The notes beneath the pieces were generated by a model that worked only from the letters and a program-made list of their open reading frames with translations, searched no databases and was not told the DNA's origin. This document shows positions 1 through 11,948 of a stretch of DNA of 64,000 nucleotides, in pieces. The position numbers and the translations under genes are program-made. Source of the stretch: Neopestalotiopsis rosae (lineage: Eukaryota; Ascomycota; Sordariomycetes; Amphisphaeriales; Sporocadaceae); NCBI GenBank assembly GCA_023078685.1, contig JALGAS010000001.1:5270001-5334000 (forward strand). Direction: 5' to 3'. Position 1 is the first letter of the stretch, and the number at the start of each line of letters is the position of its first letter.

Positions 1-937
1 TCAAGCACTCGAGTGATTTCAGAGATATCTTTTTTCCCAGCCATAGTCTCCATGGTCTCTTGAAGCTTCTTAGTATCGTTGAGTTGTACTAGTTTGAGTT
101 CTGTATTCGTCAATTTTTTATGAAATTCGAAGTCATTAAGGATATCCTCAAATCTTGCATCAAAAGGTTTCCAGACTAACCCAGCCACCACGAATGGGGA
201 CCTTTTCGCGCCTGCATGATTGTATATTCGTGAGCATATGTCTGCCGAAAATGTTGGGAGGGTACTCAACATACGCCCATCTTTCTTGGTGAAGACACGG
301 AGTAGGCTATGACAGAACCGAAGAAGGTCCACATACGCCTTGCATAAAGACGACTTTAAACGGTTGGTCGGGCCTTTTGAACAGACTTCGGCAATTTTAG
401 TGTATTGAGGGAGCACATCGGTGACCCGATCAAGTACTCTTTGTAGCTTCTCAAGGAAGCTGACGTAGTTGTTTGCAAGCTATATACATGGTGTCAATGA
501 GGGGGGTATGAAATATGAGGAGCCATCGAGAATTAATGCGTCTCACCTGAAATACCAGACGGATTGATCCCCAAACAAGAGCAGCATATTCTGGATTTGA
601 AGACACAAATATGTCTATAATCTGAAAATAAGGACTCAGGGCATCCTTGAATGAATTGATGCACTGAGTCACACGCCGGCCCCACGAGCGTGTTTTCGTC
701 CCGTGAATCAGGTTCTTGACATCCTCAATGAGCTGATCCGCACTGATGCAGCTGCCCGCGACCACTGAGCGCTCATCGTCGGACAACGAGTCAAGAAATT
801 GAGCCTGCGCCTGCTGGAAGATTTCTGGTCGAGTCACTGGCTCACTACATTGTAGATCTGTTAGATTCACGAGCCATCCCACGAATGAAATTTTGAAGGA
901 CGCCTGAGAGACATTTGGAAAGCACTACTTACCTCAT
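1..937 (-). CDS. NLR-type (STAND/NACHT) protein, N-terminal part, cut by the window edge
   Basis: The frame is open to base 1, so the gene continues outside the window. The reading frame (about 258 residues visible) matches the helical N-terminal region that precedes the NACHT/STAND NTPase in fungal NLR-like proteins (DUF7708-type): an SxDxx-like helix, then the segment around NPEYAALVWGSIRLVFQ, which is typical of that region. I place introns at 480-546 (GTGAGA..ATAG) and 845-932 (GTAAGT..GTAG). The second intron leaves a micro-exon, ATG-AG, at 937-933 that joins in frame to give M-S-E-P. A start at 882 is possible without that intron but gives a less family-like N-terminus. Such proteins act in the cytosol in allorecognition or immunity-like signalling. 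The effector and repeat domains are not visible, so the role is inferred. Confidence 0.62.
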
Positions 938-2658
938 GGCTAAGACGACATTGATTGTTTCGGCTTAGAACCGAAGCAGGCAATCATTATCTCTTTAGCA
1001 GGGTACGTCTGAGCTGTTCTGTCAGTCAAGAGAAAGTTACGAAGTGAGGAGAAGGATGGAGTAGGGATCGTCGTAAGATTGCGGCTGAGCAAAGTGCTGC
1101 GGAGGTTCCGTCATATTCATCGAGGCCAAGCTGACGTCGATCACGTGACATTCTGCATCTTTAACCAGCCAAACAGGACTATCGCAAGCATACAATCCGT
1201 CTACAGGTTGTAATAGCTGCAACAGCTGCATCCACATTGGTATAATGGATTGTAAATCTTCTTTGACAACAAAGAAGTGGTAGAGTCAGTAGCATGCGGC
1301 CGCCAACAATGTTTATGACCATATCACAGGCTTGGAAAAACAGGTGATCCTCTCTCGCGATGTGGGGATAACTCGGATGGTCGCTGACCGGAGAATCCCC
1401 ACTGTCGTCTGTTTTGTCGCATTTGTCGCATTCGTTTATTCTTATTCCCTCTTTGCTTTCACTGGTTGAAAATCAAATACTTTCTACAAGATCGTTTTTA
1501 GGTGTAACTTTTGATGCCTGCAAGCGGCCCATTGGCTATTACCTACCTACCTACCTGTAGTCACCTACCATCATCAAAGCCTCCAAGCATAACCCCACTA
1601 ACCCAGCTAGAACAGTTGTTGAATGTACCAGTAGATTTCATGTGCTGCGTTCATGTTTCAAAGTTCACGTGTCCGGCAAAGTTTTGAATCAATGCACGTA
1701 GAATACAGGGTCTGTGATGCTTGGATGTGTTTACTTTCGTAGGTATACATGCTTGCACGCATCACAAGAACATGTGCATTCATAGGATAGCTGCTGGCGG
1801 CTGTGATGGTGCACCGCATGACAGTAAGTGCCTAAAAACTATTAGGGATCGTCAGCGATTTCTGAAGTGTCCGATAGCGCAAAATATCAGAAAGTCGAGT
1901 CATGGGTGGGAGTATAATTGAGCAGATCCTTAGCGTGGGAGACGGAAAGTCCTAATATATCAATTTCCCTGCTCCATACACTACAACAAGGAGCTGTCAA
2001 AATCTGGTCCATATCTTATCAAAGAAAGTAATAGACTTGTAAGTAAGTATTCGGAAAAGAGTGTTTCCGAATGACTCTGATTGGCCCATGCAGCGATCTC
2101 TCCAATTCCAATATGATTGATTTTCCGATTTCAAATAGAGCCGCTTACATAAGCAGAACAACTCAATCGCGAATGATGCGAGGCCAAGTCTCGCGCCGCC
2201 ATTTGATGATCAATCTGCACTCTCAGACTGGGGTGGAGACATCGGCCTGGACATTCCCAGCGACCGTCTTCCGGACAATTTACATACTTGCTCCACAATT
2301 ATATTGGCAGACTTCCAGATATGGCGGCTCTTTTCTGATCCTGAGATTGGACGCGACCGGTCTAGCAGGTCAATGGCCCCCTGAGAGCTGAAGCGATGAT
2401 AGGATTGTATACTGTAGGAAGAGATCACTTACTCAATTAGACGGCCTCCCGCATTGTGAAAAATAGCCCCAGACTCGGATCAATCATTTCTGTGACCCTT
2501 CCCCGTGAACGCCCTCAATGCAACGTCGGCTTTAACACATCTCTTTTTTTTCTTGATCCAGACTGATCGCCCTGACTTTTGCAGCATCATTGCGCACCTG
2601 TACTGGCTTCGTTTGCGCCCACAATCACTCGAGACATTCTTCCAGTCTTTCCTGCGCG
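938..2658. other. Intergenic stretch, no convincing gene
   Basis: It contains four ACCT tandem units (1541-1556) and a 5S rRNA relic listed separately. Short open frames at 1037-1237 and 2071-2428 show no family signature. The part next to 2658 should hold the promoter of the downstream transporter. Confidence 0.6.
1311..1413 (+). pseudogene. Degenerate 5S rRNA relic
   Basis: Several blocks follow the order of filamentous-fungal 5S rRNA: ATGACCATA near the 5' end, TTGGAAAAACAGG, and GTCGCTGACCGGAGAATCCCC followed by TGTCGTCTGT at the 3' end. About 15 nt are missing in the middle and helix I pairs poorly, so it looks like a dead dispersed copy. Compare the better-preserved copy at 41944-42062. 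The call rests on recall of the consensus, not on an alignment. Confidence 0.4.
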
Positions 2659-4103
2659 ATGGAGAAAATCGCTGATATTCCTGAGGCGCCGACCACTTCA
2701 CAAACCGATAAATCTGGAGGTGAGACGGAAAAGTCTGCAGATGACTCGGTTCAGGTCGTTACTCGGGGGCCACTCGACGACTTTCCAGATGGCGGACGGG
2801 ATGCATGGCTCTGCGTGTTCGGCGGGTTTCTGGCCATGTTCTGCTGTTTTGGCCTATTGAACTGTGCTGGTGTCTTTCTCGAATATTACGTCCAAGGTCC
2901 TCTTGCCGCCTCGGGACCTAGCAATGCGAGTTGGATTACTAGCATCCAGATCGCGATCCAAACCGGCAGCGCTATCTTGGTAAGTCTCTCCCGCCTTTGA
3001 ACGAATCGTATTTTTTTCGTGCAAATGCTGATTTATGGTTCAAACCAGTGGGGACGAATGTTTGATGCTCTCGGGCCGAGGAGACTCATGATTATCGGCT
3101 CGATTACCTACTGTTTCGGTCTCATGATGCTGTCACTGTCGACACAATACTACCAGTTCTTCCTGTCTCAATCGATTGTCGCCGCTGCTGCCTCCGGAGC
3201 GATATTCAATGCAACCATGTCGTCCGTCGCGACGTGGTTCTTCAAGAGACGGGCCGCTGCATTTGGCATCATGAATGCCGGTTCGTCACTTGGCGGAGTC
3301 TGCCTTCCCATCATGATGAATCATCTCTTCCGGCAGATTGGGTTTCCTTGGACCATTCGTATACTCGGATTTCTGTTCCTCGCAATGTGCGGCGTCGCCT
3401 CCGTCACTGTCAAGTCGCGATTGCCCCCGCGACGCACCCCGTTTCTTCTCAACGACTACATCCGGCCCTTTCAAGATAAAACCATGCTTCTTACCATGAT
3501 CGGCAACTTCTTTTTCTTCTGGGGAATGTTCTTGCCTCTGAGCTATATTATTCTCCAAGGGCAAAGCGCAGGCATGTCCAAGACACTTGCCGAATATTTG
3601 TTACCAATATTGAATGCCGTCAGGTGAGAGTTGCAATCAAATTGTGTAGAATTCATGTTGCTAATATCGAGAAAAGCATTGTTGGCCGTGTCGTCTCCGG
3701 ATTCGCTGCAGACAAGCTTGGGCGCTTTAACGCAATTATTATGGTCGCGTTTCTATCCGGAGCATTCACCATTGCTTTGTGGATCCCCGCAAAGAGCTCG
3801 GCAGCAATCATTGCATATGGCGTCCTCTTTGGCTTTGCATCGGGAGGGTTCATCCCACTTGTCCCCTCCGTCATTGCGCAAATCTCTGATATCCGGGAAA
3901 TTGGCACGCGTACCGGCACGGCATCATTCCTCCAAGCATTTGGCGCACTGTCCGGATCGCCAATCGGAGGTGCGCTCATCGATCAGATGGACGGAAGCTA
4001 TCTAGGGCTACAGTTGTTTTGTGGTCTTTCCATGTTGGTGAGCGTCTTGTTCTATGGTGCAGCTAGATATGTCCAAACGGGCTTCCGACTGGTGAGGGTC
4101 TGA
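2659..4103 (+). CDS. MFS transporter, monocarboxylate-transporter (MCT) type
   Basis: This is a twelve-helix plasma-membrane carrier of the MCT-like branch of the major facilitator superfamily. Fungal members move monocarboxylates, riboflavin or related small organic molecules by proton symport. Three exons (2659-2979, 3049-3623, 3677-4103) join in frame to 440 residues, the usual length. Visible marks are the N-terminal motif DGGRDAWLCVFGGF opening TM1, GRMFDALGPRR in loop 2-3, the Ser/Ala-rich helix with ATWFFKRRAAAFGI, and the second-half motif GRVVSGFAADKLGR. The introns are 69 and 53 nt with GTAAGT and GTGAGA donors. The start ATG at 2659 follows a pyrimidine-rich leader and precedes a polar tail of about 50 residues. 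It sits upstream of a P450 and a thioesterase-like gene on the same strand, so export or import of a metabolite is possible, but the substrate is unknown. Confidence 0.9.
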
Positions 4104-4885
4104 AGGGAGTGTGACAGGCATATAAATGTGACAATCGCGCGAAAATTTAGACGTAAATAATAGAATAAGCACGAGTCTATGCAAATGCCGCGCTTTAAAA
4201 GTCTAGCGTAGCACCAAGATCTATATAATAAGACGAGCAATTGTCAATTTCTTCGGTTCTAGAGCATTGATGCGTGATCCACTTTTTTCTTCTAGAAAAA
4301 AAAAAAACAAAGATGCCGATCGGACTTATGTCTTATGCATGATCACCTAACGGAAAATGTGCACTGTTCAAGTTTGGAACTTGTGAATGAATGCCGTTTG
4401 TTGATCGTTGAATTAAGTCTCGTAAGCCAACTAAGTGGTAACGATGCTTATTAGAGTGTCTCCACAATTGCATTTGGTGTACGAAGTATGCCATCATACA
4501 AGCACTTCAATACTGAGGCGACTAGCTCGCACTCTTGATGACAAACCTATTTAGTTCAGCCACCCGTTGTGTCTAGTCGAGCGTTCCTGGGCTGTTTGAC
4601 CGGAGCAGTCGGTAGTTGAGTAGTGTGGCGTCCGGCATATTCTGCATCGTAACGGCTTCTTTGGCTCCCGCGAGTCCCGTCTCCTCCAGCTCAATCAGCA
4701 TGAGACCCCTGACCTTATTGCGGGAACAAGTCGGACAAGTCGGCGGCCACAAGTGCCGCCCGGACATGTCGCCTTTTATGATCACTAATGCTTCTTCCGG
4801 CGCTTTGATCAATCATGTCTCTTTAAGATGCCCCAACATTCAGCTCAATTCAGCCCTTCTTCCTCGCTAAGCCAATGCGATAAAC
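4104..4885. other. Intergenic stretch, promoter region of the P450
   Basis: There is no supported gene. An A12-type run occurs near 4298-4310. Open frames at 4573-4870 overlap each other on both strands and show no motif. Confidence 0.55.
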
Positions 4886-6612
4886 ATGTTTTCAAATCAT
4901 AGTTTCATCCTTCTTACTGCCCTGACCGGGGTTCTGGTCATCGGCTTCAAGTTCTTCCAGGTTGGTCAAAGACATTACTTTATCCAATACTCGAACATTA
5001 AACTAATGAGCCAAGTATATCGCACGGAACTATAATAATCCTACCAATAAGATACCTGGGCCATGGTACGCCAGATGGTCCGGTGCAGTCCTCACATATC
5101 ACTGGCTTCGGGGCACAAGATCTGATTATGTCAATGCCTTGCACGACAAGTTCGGTAAGTATTATACATACCAACAAATAATCTGCATACCCAAAGAAAC
5201 TAACATGGTTCACTGCCAGGCCCTGTCGTTCGGATCGCCCCGGACTACGTCGTCTTCTCCGACCTGCCATCTGTAAAACGTATTCATACAGTGAAACATG
5301 ATTTTGTCAAGGACAAGTGGTATACTGAGCTCACTCCGGGGAGTGTGAGCGTCTTCACTTCCATAGACCCCATCCATCATCGGGAGCGACGCAGGCTATT
5401 GTCTGCCCCCATCGCCGACTCTTCTCTCAAGACCATGCTCCCAAAGATCGACGCTAGAGTAAGGCAGACCATTGGCCGGATGGCGGAAGAGATGGATCGA
5501 CGGGGCGTTGCCGACGTTTTCAAGTGGTGGTTCTTCATGACCACAGATGTCGTTGGAGAGCTCAGTTTTGGCGAGTCATTCCGAATGCTAGATCAGGGAA
5601 AGGTATAGTCATCTATCATACTCGGAAAATTTATTCCAGCTGCTTACAATCATTCTCCTGTTTCCAGAAAAACCAATACATTTCAGATCTCGAAGTCGTC
5701 GGCAAGACTGGAAGCATCATCACTACATTCCCACTGCTAGCGCGACTTTCAAGAGCTGGCGTACCTGTCCCCCTGATCCAGACGGCAACTTCAAGCCGAC
5801 AGCGATTGTTGCAATATGCAGAACAGTCCATTCAACGTTACAAGAAGCAGCTCCTAGCCGACCCATACGGCTATCCACGCACTCTCTTTACTCGATTCTT
5901 CGACAGAGCCGACTCTGAAGGCCTGCCCGACTTGGAGATTCGCAACGAAGCCATGGCGTACATTGTAGCCGGTAGCGACACCACCTCGAACACTCTGACG
6001 TATCTGGTCTGGAGCGTCTGCCGCAATCAGGCGATCCAAAGCGCCCTCGTCAAGGAGCTGCAGGAGCTGCCGGATGATTTCACTGATCTTGATCTGCGAG
6101 ACTTGAAGTATCTGAATTATTGCATAAACGAGACCTTGAGACTTTACCCAGCGGCGCCATCGTTGTTACCTCGTCTGGTCCCTCCCGAGGGCGAGACGTT
6201 GGCTGGCTATTGGCTGGCTGGAGGCACCAGGGTTGGTACCCAAGCCTGGACGTTGCATCGTCTACCAGAAGTCTTCCCCGATCCCATGACTTTTAACCCT
6301 CTCCGATGGGAACAGCCATCTCAGGCAATGAAAGAGGCTTTCATGCCATTCGGCGGCGGTTCAAGAGGTAAGTTGTGTCGGCGTTTCTCTACTTCTTTTC
6401 TTCATGTTACGGCTAGTCTCTAATTTGATGTAGTCTGTCTCGGTGTTCATCTCGCCAAGATCGAACTTCGCCTGGGTGTCGCCCGCTTCTTTAGAACGTT
6501 TCCAGAAGCAAAGATGTCCGAACGCGAGGGTATGAGCGACGAGGATATGGATACTTTGCAGTATTTCCTTCTCAAGCCTGTCGGTGCACGTTGTTTGGTG
6601 GAGCTTCATTAA
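4886..6612 (+). CDS. Cytochrome P450 monooxygenase
   Basis: This is an ER-anchored haem-thiolate monooxygenase of 491 residues, encoded by five exons: 4886-4960, 5016-5154, 5220-5602, 5668-6367 and 6434-6612. An N-terminal hydrophobic anchor (residues about 6-24) is followed by the proline hinge KIPGPW. The I-helix is AGSDTTS (near 300), the K-helix ExxR is in NETLRLYPAAP (near 354), and the haem loop FGGGSRVCLG has its Cys near 434, interrupted by the last intron. All four introns obey GT..AG and keep phase. The protein has the normal length and every catalytic signature, so it is probably functional. The CYP family cannot be fixed by eye. Its neighbours are an MCT-type transporter and a hotdog thioesterase-like gene on the same strand, which suggests a shared metabolite, but this is inference. 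Confidence 0.93.
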
Positions 6613-7196
6613 GCGTTAGTGCAAGGAGTACGGAGAGCTTGCTAGCAGTGGACTGAGAAGATGGCAATTAATCCTGGACGATGTAATTTAGCTGTAGAGA
6701 GCAGCGTTGTGCCAAATTATTAGAAAGCATGGTCTTTAGATAAATTCACAAAGGGTCAGTTCATTAGTCGCGGGATCCATAATTGATCGCGAGTACCACA
6801 TGTCCACGTTTCAACGTGTTGCGACCGGGGGAACCTCGTGTTTGGAAAATGGAGCCAACACCAGGCGGGACACGGGCGGCGACGGTCATTCTAGACCTGG
6901 TCGCCGACTATGCGCTGGCCGGAGATGCGGACACAGGCTGCCTGCTTAGCCGGTGGATGTGCAAAAGGCACAGGCAATTGAAGCTAGGTGCAGGCTTCCC
7001 CGCCAATTGGCACAACCAACACTAAACATGCATTACTCGTCCCTTACCTTCCCAGGCTTGGCACTTTACCTGCTGGCCGTTGGTTGAGCTCTCACTGTTC
7101 CTCTTGAAAAGTCTCACTTCAAAGTCCTTACTACAACGGCCACCACGTCCCTTTACATGCAAGGCAGTCTGTCTCGCACGAAATCTCATTGAAAAT
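6613..7196. other. Intergenic stretch
   Basis: No gene is supported. An 80-codon open frame at 6783-7025 has no recognisable domain and unremarkable composition. Confidence 0.55.
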
Positions 7197-8270
7197 ATGT
7201 CGAGTATTTTACAGAAACAGATCAACTTGAAGCAGACCGGGCCCGGTATCTATAGTGCCTCTTGGCACAGTGACTGGACTCTTGGTAACAGTAAGTCATC
7301 CCAACTGAAATGTTGCATTTTCATGAGTTCTCGCTAACGCATGCTTTTCTGCTTCTCAGCTCTTCACGGTGGCTGCATCGCCGCCATTGTTCACCATGCT
7401 GCTGCCACATATCTCACCACCAGTTCAGATCTCAAGGTCTACAATCAACCAGATGTGCTCAAGTTACATATCGAGTTCCTCCGTGCTTGTGATAAAGCCG
7501 ATAGCACTATCCAGATCACCCCAATGAAGCTCGGCGCTGCCAACAGCATACTCCAGCTGGAACTATCCCAGAACGGACTCACACGGATCTTTGCACTGAT
7601 CACAACTACCAACTTTGACAAGTCTTTGGGACCCACCGTGGCCACAGCTTGGAGTCTGTTACCGCCGCCAACCAGACCCACACCCAACTTTGACCGAGTT
7701 GCAGCTCATCAGCGGGATCCAAACTGGGTTCCCGCCATCCTCAGTGGTGAAATTATACCCTTCACCCGTAGATTGCTGGTTCTAGATCCCTATGGCGGTT
7801 TCCCGGTCGACGGAGTCTGCGATGCATGGAACGGCTTTCTGGACGACGAGCGCATCGACGCCACCTATCTGGCATTGATGGCCGACACCCTCCCTTCCAT
7901 GTCCGACACGCTGCTGCGCAACGGTGGTTTGTACGACGCCCATGCCTTCTACAAAAAGGCGGAGCGGTGGTCCAAGGAGAAGCCTGGAGTTCCTGCTCAA
8001 ATCACAAACAGTATCGCCGAGGCCATGAAGACCTCGACTCACAACGCTACCATCTCAATGGATATCGAGTTCAAAAGGAGGATTCCCAAAGAAGGGTTAC
8101 GATTTGTATTTGTCAGGACAGCCACCAAGATGCTTCAAGATGGTCGTATGGACATTGACGTTACTATATGTGACGAAGAGATGGGGCTTGTTTGCCATTC
8201 GCGTCACCTTGATCTGGTACTTGAGGCGCAGAGAAAGTTCCGTACTGCTAAGAAAGGACCTGTGCTTTGA
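7197..8270 (+). CDS. Thioesterase-like protein, double-hotdog fold
   Basis: Two exons (7197-7290, 7360-8270) encode 334 residues. The protein resembles the fungal thioesterase-like superfamily (acyl-CoA thioesterase II / 4HBT_3 type), with two hotdog repeats. The N-terminal strand plus the TLHGGCIAAIVHHAA helix corresponds to the GG-containing hotdog helix. The second hotdog contains GFPVDGVCDAWNGF, YLALMADTLPSMSDTL and near the C-terminus DVTICDEEMGLVCHSRHLDLVL. Members hydrolyse acyl-CoA or acyl-ACP thioesters, or act as accessory acyl-processing enzymes in metabolite pathways; the substrate here is unknown. The intron (7291-7359, GTAAGT..CTCAG) splits the codon before LHGG, and translation before it starts at a well-placed ATG after a short leader. 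It is third in a same-strand group with the transporter and the P450. Confidence 0.82.
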
Positions 8271-9174
8271 GTTACCAGAGGCAGAGCAAGTTGATTCAGT
8301 CTTAAGTCAGTATCTATGAATTGGACGAAGCTTGATCGTGGAAGTCTGCCATTTCACGATTTACTCTACTGTCACGTGCGAATGAATAATTAGGAATCAT
8401 CGCTATTGGTGTGTAAATGTATGTTTGCAGCAACTGGTCCATGTGGGTCGGGGGTTTTGCTCGGTGAATTCGCGCTCGCCAAGAGGTACTCAATTGTACC
8501 AGGGATATATCAACTACACATGGAATGGACCTTCAATGCTGATATATAGAGGAGATCTGCGACAGGCAGTATTCGCGCTAATGCGACAAAGATCAGGCAG
8601 AGCATGTCAGGATTTAGGAGCGGAGTATTAGAAATCTCTCAATTTCATGAACACATGAGGTATGGCTTAGCATATAATGCTCATTGGATAAACGCTCGAG
8701 TCGCAAATATGATTAGCCTGTAGGCAACAAAACGCTAAAAGCAGGGGCAAAGCTTAAAAGCATGTGATTTATGTAATGCCACTACTGACATAGGCAGCCT
8801 CAACGAGGGTCTTCCGAGGCTAAGAACAGTAGTTAAACCTAAACGAAACGCTATGAACTTGTCAAAGTTTTAAAAGGGATGCAGACGCCCAACTGAAATA
8901 TTGCAAAGAATGGAATGTGCTTGAGAAGTTGCATGTCAACCAAACCCGAAAATGAATTACGAGTGTTACTGTGCCCTCTGCAGCGGGCCACTTGTGGCCC
9001 CATCGCTTCGAGGCACTGAATAATATACATACAACCAGGATCTCATCAAGCAAGAAACTACGAAATGGATCGCAGATGTGCGATGCCTAGGACTCAACTT
9101 CAATTCGACAGACCATGATAAGTACATCATCACTCCTTGTCTTCTTGTCAGACGCGTAAACTCACCGTTTCCAG
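8271..9174. other. Intergenic stretch with unresolved 5' end of the F-box gene
   Basis: No independent gene is supported. The region from about 9065 (ATG followed by a short Cys-containing frame) may hold the first exon of the next gene, but I could not find a donor that joins it in frame. Confidence 0.45.
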
Positions 9175-11638
9175 GGCATTTCTCAGTGGACCCAGCTTCT
9201 GGGTAGATGATGTGAGTATTTTGGTCTCAGCAGTTGTGGCCAATACTAAATCATGATTTCCAGGAGGAGATACGAGTGCGTCGTGGCTCCGGTAAGGGAC
9301 AAGACGTAAATGCAATACACGTCTTTCAGCACAATATGACTAATAAACCCGTGTTTATATGACAGACCCAAAGCAGCATAAAAAGGGAAAGTTCAGCTGG
9401 TAAGAAATGCTAATTTGCTTTTCAAGACTACCGCTAATCTACCCAAGCTATCTCCAAGACAACTTCAATGACTGGGAAGTCGTGTATCCTTTTCACGTGG
9501 CATGTTTCAAGATCCTGACCAAAGTCCTGGCACATGTGGCAGGTGTCGACTCAGTCAACAAGGATTACCTATATGAGGTCATGGAGCAGCTAGCTGGAGA
9601 GGATTGCTATTCTGCCCTGCCCATTGATTATGGAGATATTCGCGGTCCTGATCAGTTCTGGTCATGTACTGCTGGCGAGGAGGTTGTTCTCGGATATCAC
9701 CGCAAAGAAAAGTCATGAGCTAATCTCCTGCACCTTAGTATACTGTTCTCGATCCGATCACCATATCAGCGTTTACGCCTGCTATCATCAAGACTTCTCT
9801 ACAGCAAGATAGCCTTGGTCATACCGCAGAATCTTTTCATAGCACGGCACCAGACATGGCACCAGACACGGAGACGAGTACGTCGTTCGATCGACTACCC
9901 ATTGAGATACTTGCAGACATTGCATGCGACTTGTCAGTTCGCGATTGCCTGAACTTCGGGCTGGTAACAAAGTCAACGCACAGCTTAACTCAAGAAAATC
10001 GCTTCTGGGCGCAATTCATCAGACGTAACATGGGATGGGCTTGGGAAGTCAGCGATGTCTTGAATGACTTGCTTCATGCAGGACAAGATCTCCGAAGTTT
10101 GTGCTTGTGGCTTGATCAAATCTCTACACCAAATGGCAACCAGACAACAAAATATCTGCAACTCATAAACCGAAGACGCATCTGGGGCACTTGCAACCAC
10201 ATTGTCGCCAGCTACATGAAGCTGGCAGACCGAGAAATCAGCAGAAATGCTACTTCGGCCTTCCGAGATTCGTGCATATGCTTGGGGTTGCATCAAGTTT
10301 CTTTCATCGAGCCTGAAGGGGAGACCAAGGTCTGCGAGCAACTATGGATCAACAGCCCGTGCGAGATGGAGAACCGGTCGGCCACATTTGACGCATTCTG
10401 GAACGAGGACGGAGCGCTCGTCGGGCTTCAGGTGTCCATCGGATCATCACAGAGGCTTCTTGGTATGGATCAGTCGCTTGACTCACAACTAGAGCGCACA
10501 AGCGCTCGTATTCAAGCCGGAGCCTGGTTTAATGGGCTCATTGTCTATACTGACGAAGACAATAAATTTGTGTCTGGTATCGAGGTGAGTCCATTTCATG
10601 TCTTTCATCAATATTAGTGGAAACAGTCGGGACTGACTTGAAACGAGGTGCTCTGTCCTGACGGCGATAAATGTCTGGGAGAATCGCGGAATACGATGAC
10701 GCGCCTTTTGGCGCCATCGTATGAAAGACGAGTAGTCGGAATGGTTGCCGAGATTGCAGACGTACGTTGCCAATTTGGCCAAAAAAGCGACATCTATGCT
10801 GATGCTACAAGACAGACTGGCGTCATTACCCGTATGGGCCTGATTGAATATCCGGCAAATGACTCCAAACAGGGTGCTGGGCATCTGGATTCTATGCCAT
10901 CACTCCCAAATCCCATTCTCTGGTCGTCAAGAGTTGGATCAATCAACGTAACTGACGGCTATCCCGTCTCGAAGAAAGCGGTTCCATCTGTCATTGTATC
11001 CGAAACCGAGTTGGTGCCTTTCTCCGCATCCGCATCATCAGGAAACCCACGTCTGGCTGATATATCTCCCCATGAGATCCTTTGGTGGCATTCTACTCCG
11101 GATGAAGTGGCTGCGATCCAGAGCATCTCGTTCTATGTGCCCAAAATGTCCGTTGCGGCCGATGAAAACGTTCGTCGCCTCCTTGGCATGCGCGTCAGAT
11201 TTGATCGGGAACAATCTCAGCGAAAGAAATACATTGGCCATGTTGAGAAGAACAGTTACGGCTTGCCGATGGACTGGGCAGACTCTGATGTAGTGGACTT
11301 CAAAATCAACGGAAGGGCGGGTGAGCGCATCACTGAAGTTGCGGCAACGTCGGATTTGCAATGCATTCGGGTATGACTCAAGATCAGTTTTCACTGCCAA
11401 TCGATTCACTGACAAGCGATGTGTACTACAGATGCTCACAAATCAAGGCCGGTCAGTTGTCGCTGGAGACTCGGACAAGTCAGACTGGCAGACTATCGCT
11501 GCCGGGGACGAGCGCATGATCGCGGGGCTTTGCGTTGCATTCGTCTCAAAGAACGACATGGTAGCAACGGTAAGTGATTCACTGCTTCCCACTATTCCAG
11601 AACGCCATGGCAAACACAACGTGGGAAAGACGCGCTGA
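9175..11638 (+). CDS. F-box protein with Cys-containing N-terminal module and DUF7600-like C-terminal part (5' end unresolved)
   Basis: Seven exons join with continuous frame: 9175-9211, 9264-9291, 9366-9399, 9448-9682, 9739-10584, 10648-11370 and 11432-11638, giving about 702 residues. The first part ends in the YPFH-xx-C block and the FWSCTAGEEYTVLDP stretch that precede the F-box in this fungal family. The F-box is FDRLPIEILADIACDL...NRFW. The C-terminal half has the GAWFNGLIVYTDEDN and LTNQGRSVVAGD blocks of F-box-associated DUF7600-type regions. F-box proteins bind Skp1 and recruit targets to SCF ubiquitin ligases; the target is unknown. The first exon is not found, since the exon at 9175 begins inside a codon. 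The C-terminus is also uncertain, because a GTAAGT at 11571 is followed by an AG only about 31 nt downstream, too close for a normal intron. Confidence 0.7.
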
Positions 11639-11948
11639 TCGTTCACAAATGATAAGACTTCCATCACGTCAATAATTGTCCTCATGAGAGGCCCGGATTA
11701 AAGGGAACACATTGTAAAAAGTCACAGGTCTCCAACTAATCCCAGTTGCAGCTTTGCAGCTTTGAATCATTTATAGGGGCAACCACTAGGGAGTGTCCCG
11801 TGTTGTTCGGTGTTTCAATTTTTTCCTGTTCCTAATGGAATTCACAGCCTCTAAGATCTACATGATACAGTATCGTCCTTTGCCATGTGTCCGTAACAAG
11901 TATCTTGGTAAGACCATTTTTAAACGACATGCAGGATACGCCATAGGT
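11639..11948. other. Short 3'-to-3' intergenic stretch
   Basis: It lies between the convergent F-box and kinase genes and presumably carries both polyadenylation regions. No other structure was seen. Confidence 0.5.

Noticed and set aside
2071..2428. Open frames on both strands upstream of the transporter, considered as a transcription-factor remnant
   Set aside because: No Zn2Cys6 or other motif could be found, so the idea has no support.
2659..8270. Complete secondary-metabolite cluster
   Set aside because: No core synthase is visible in the window, so only a loose gene group is reported.
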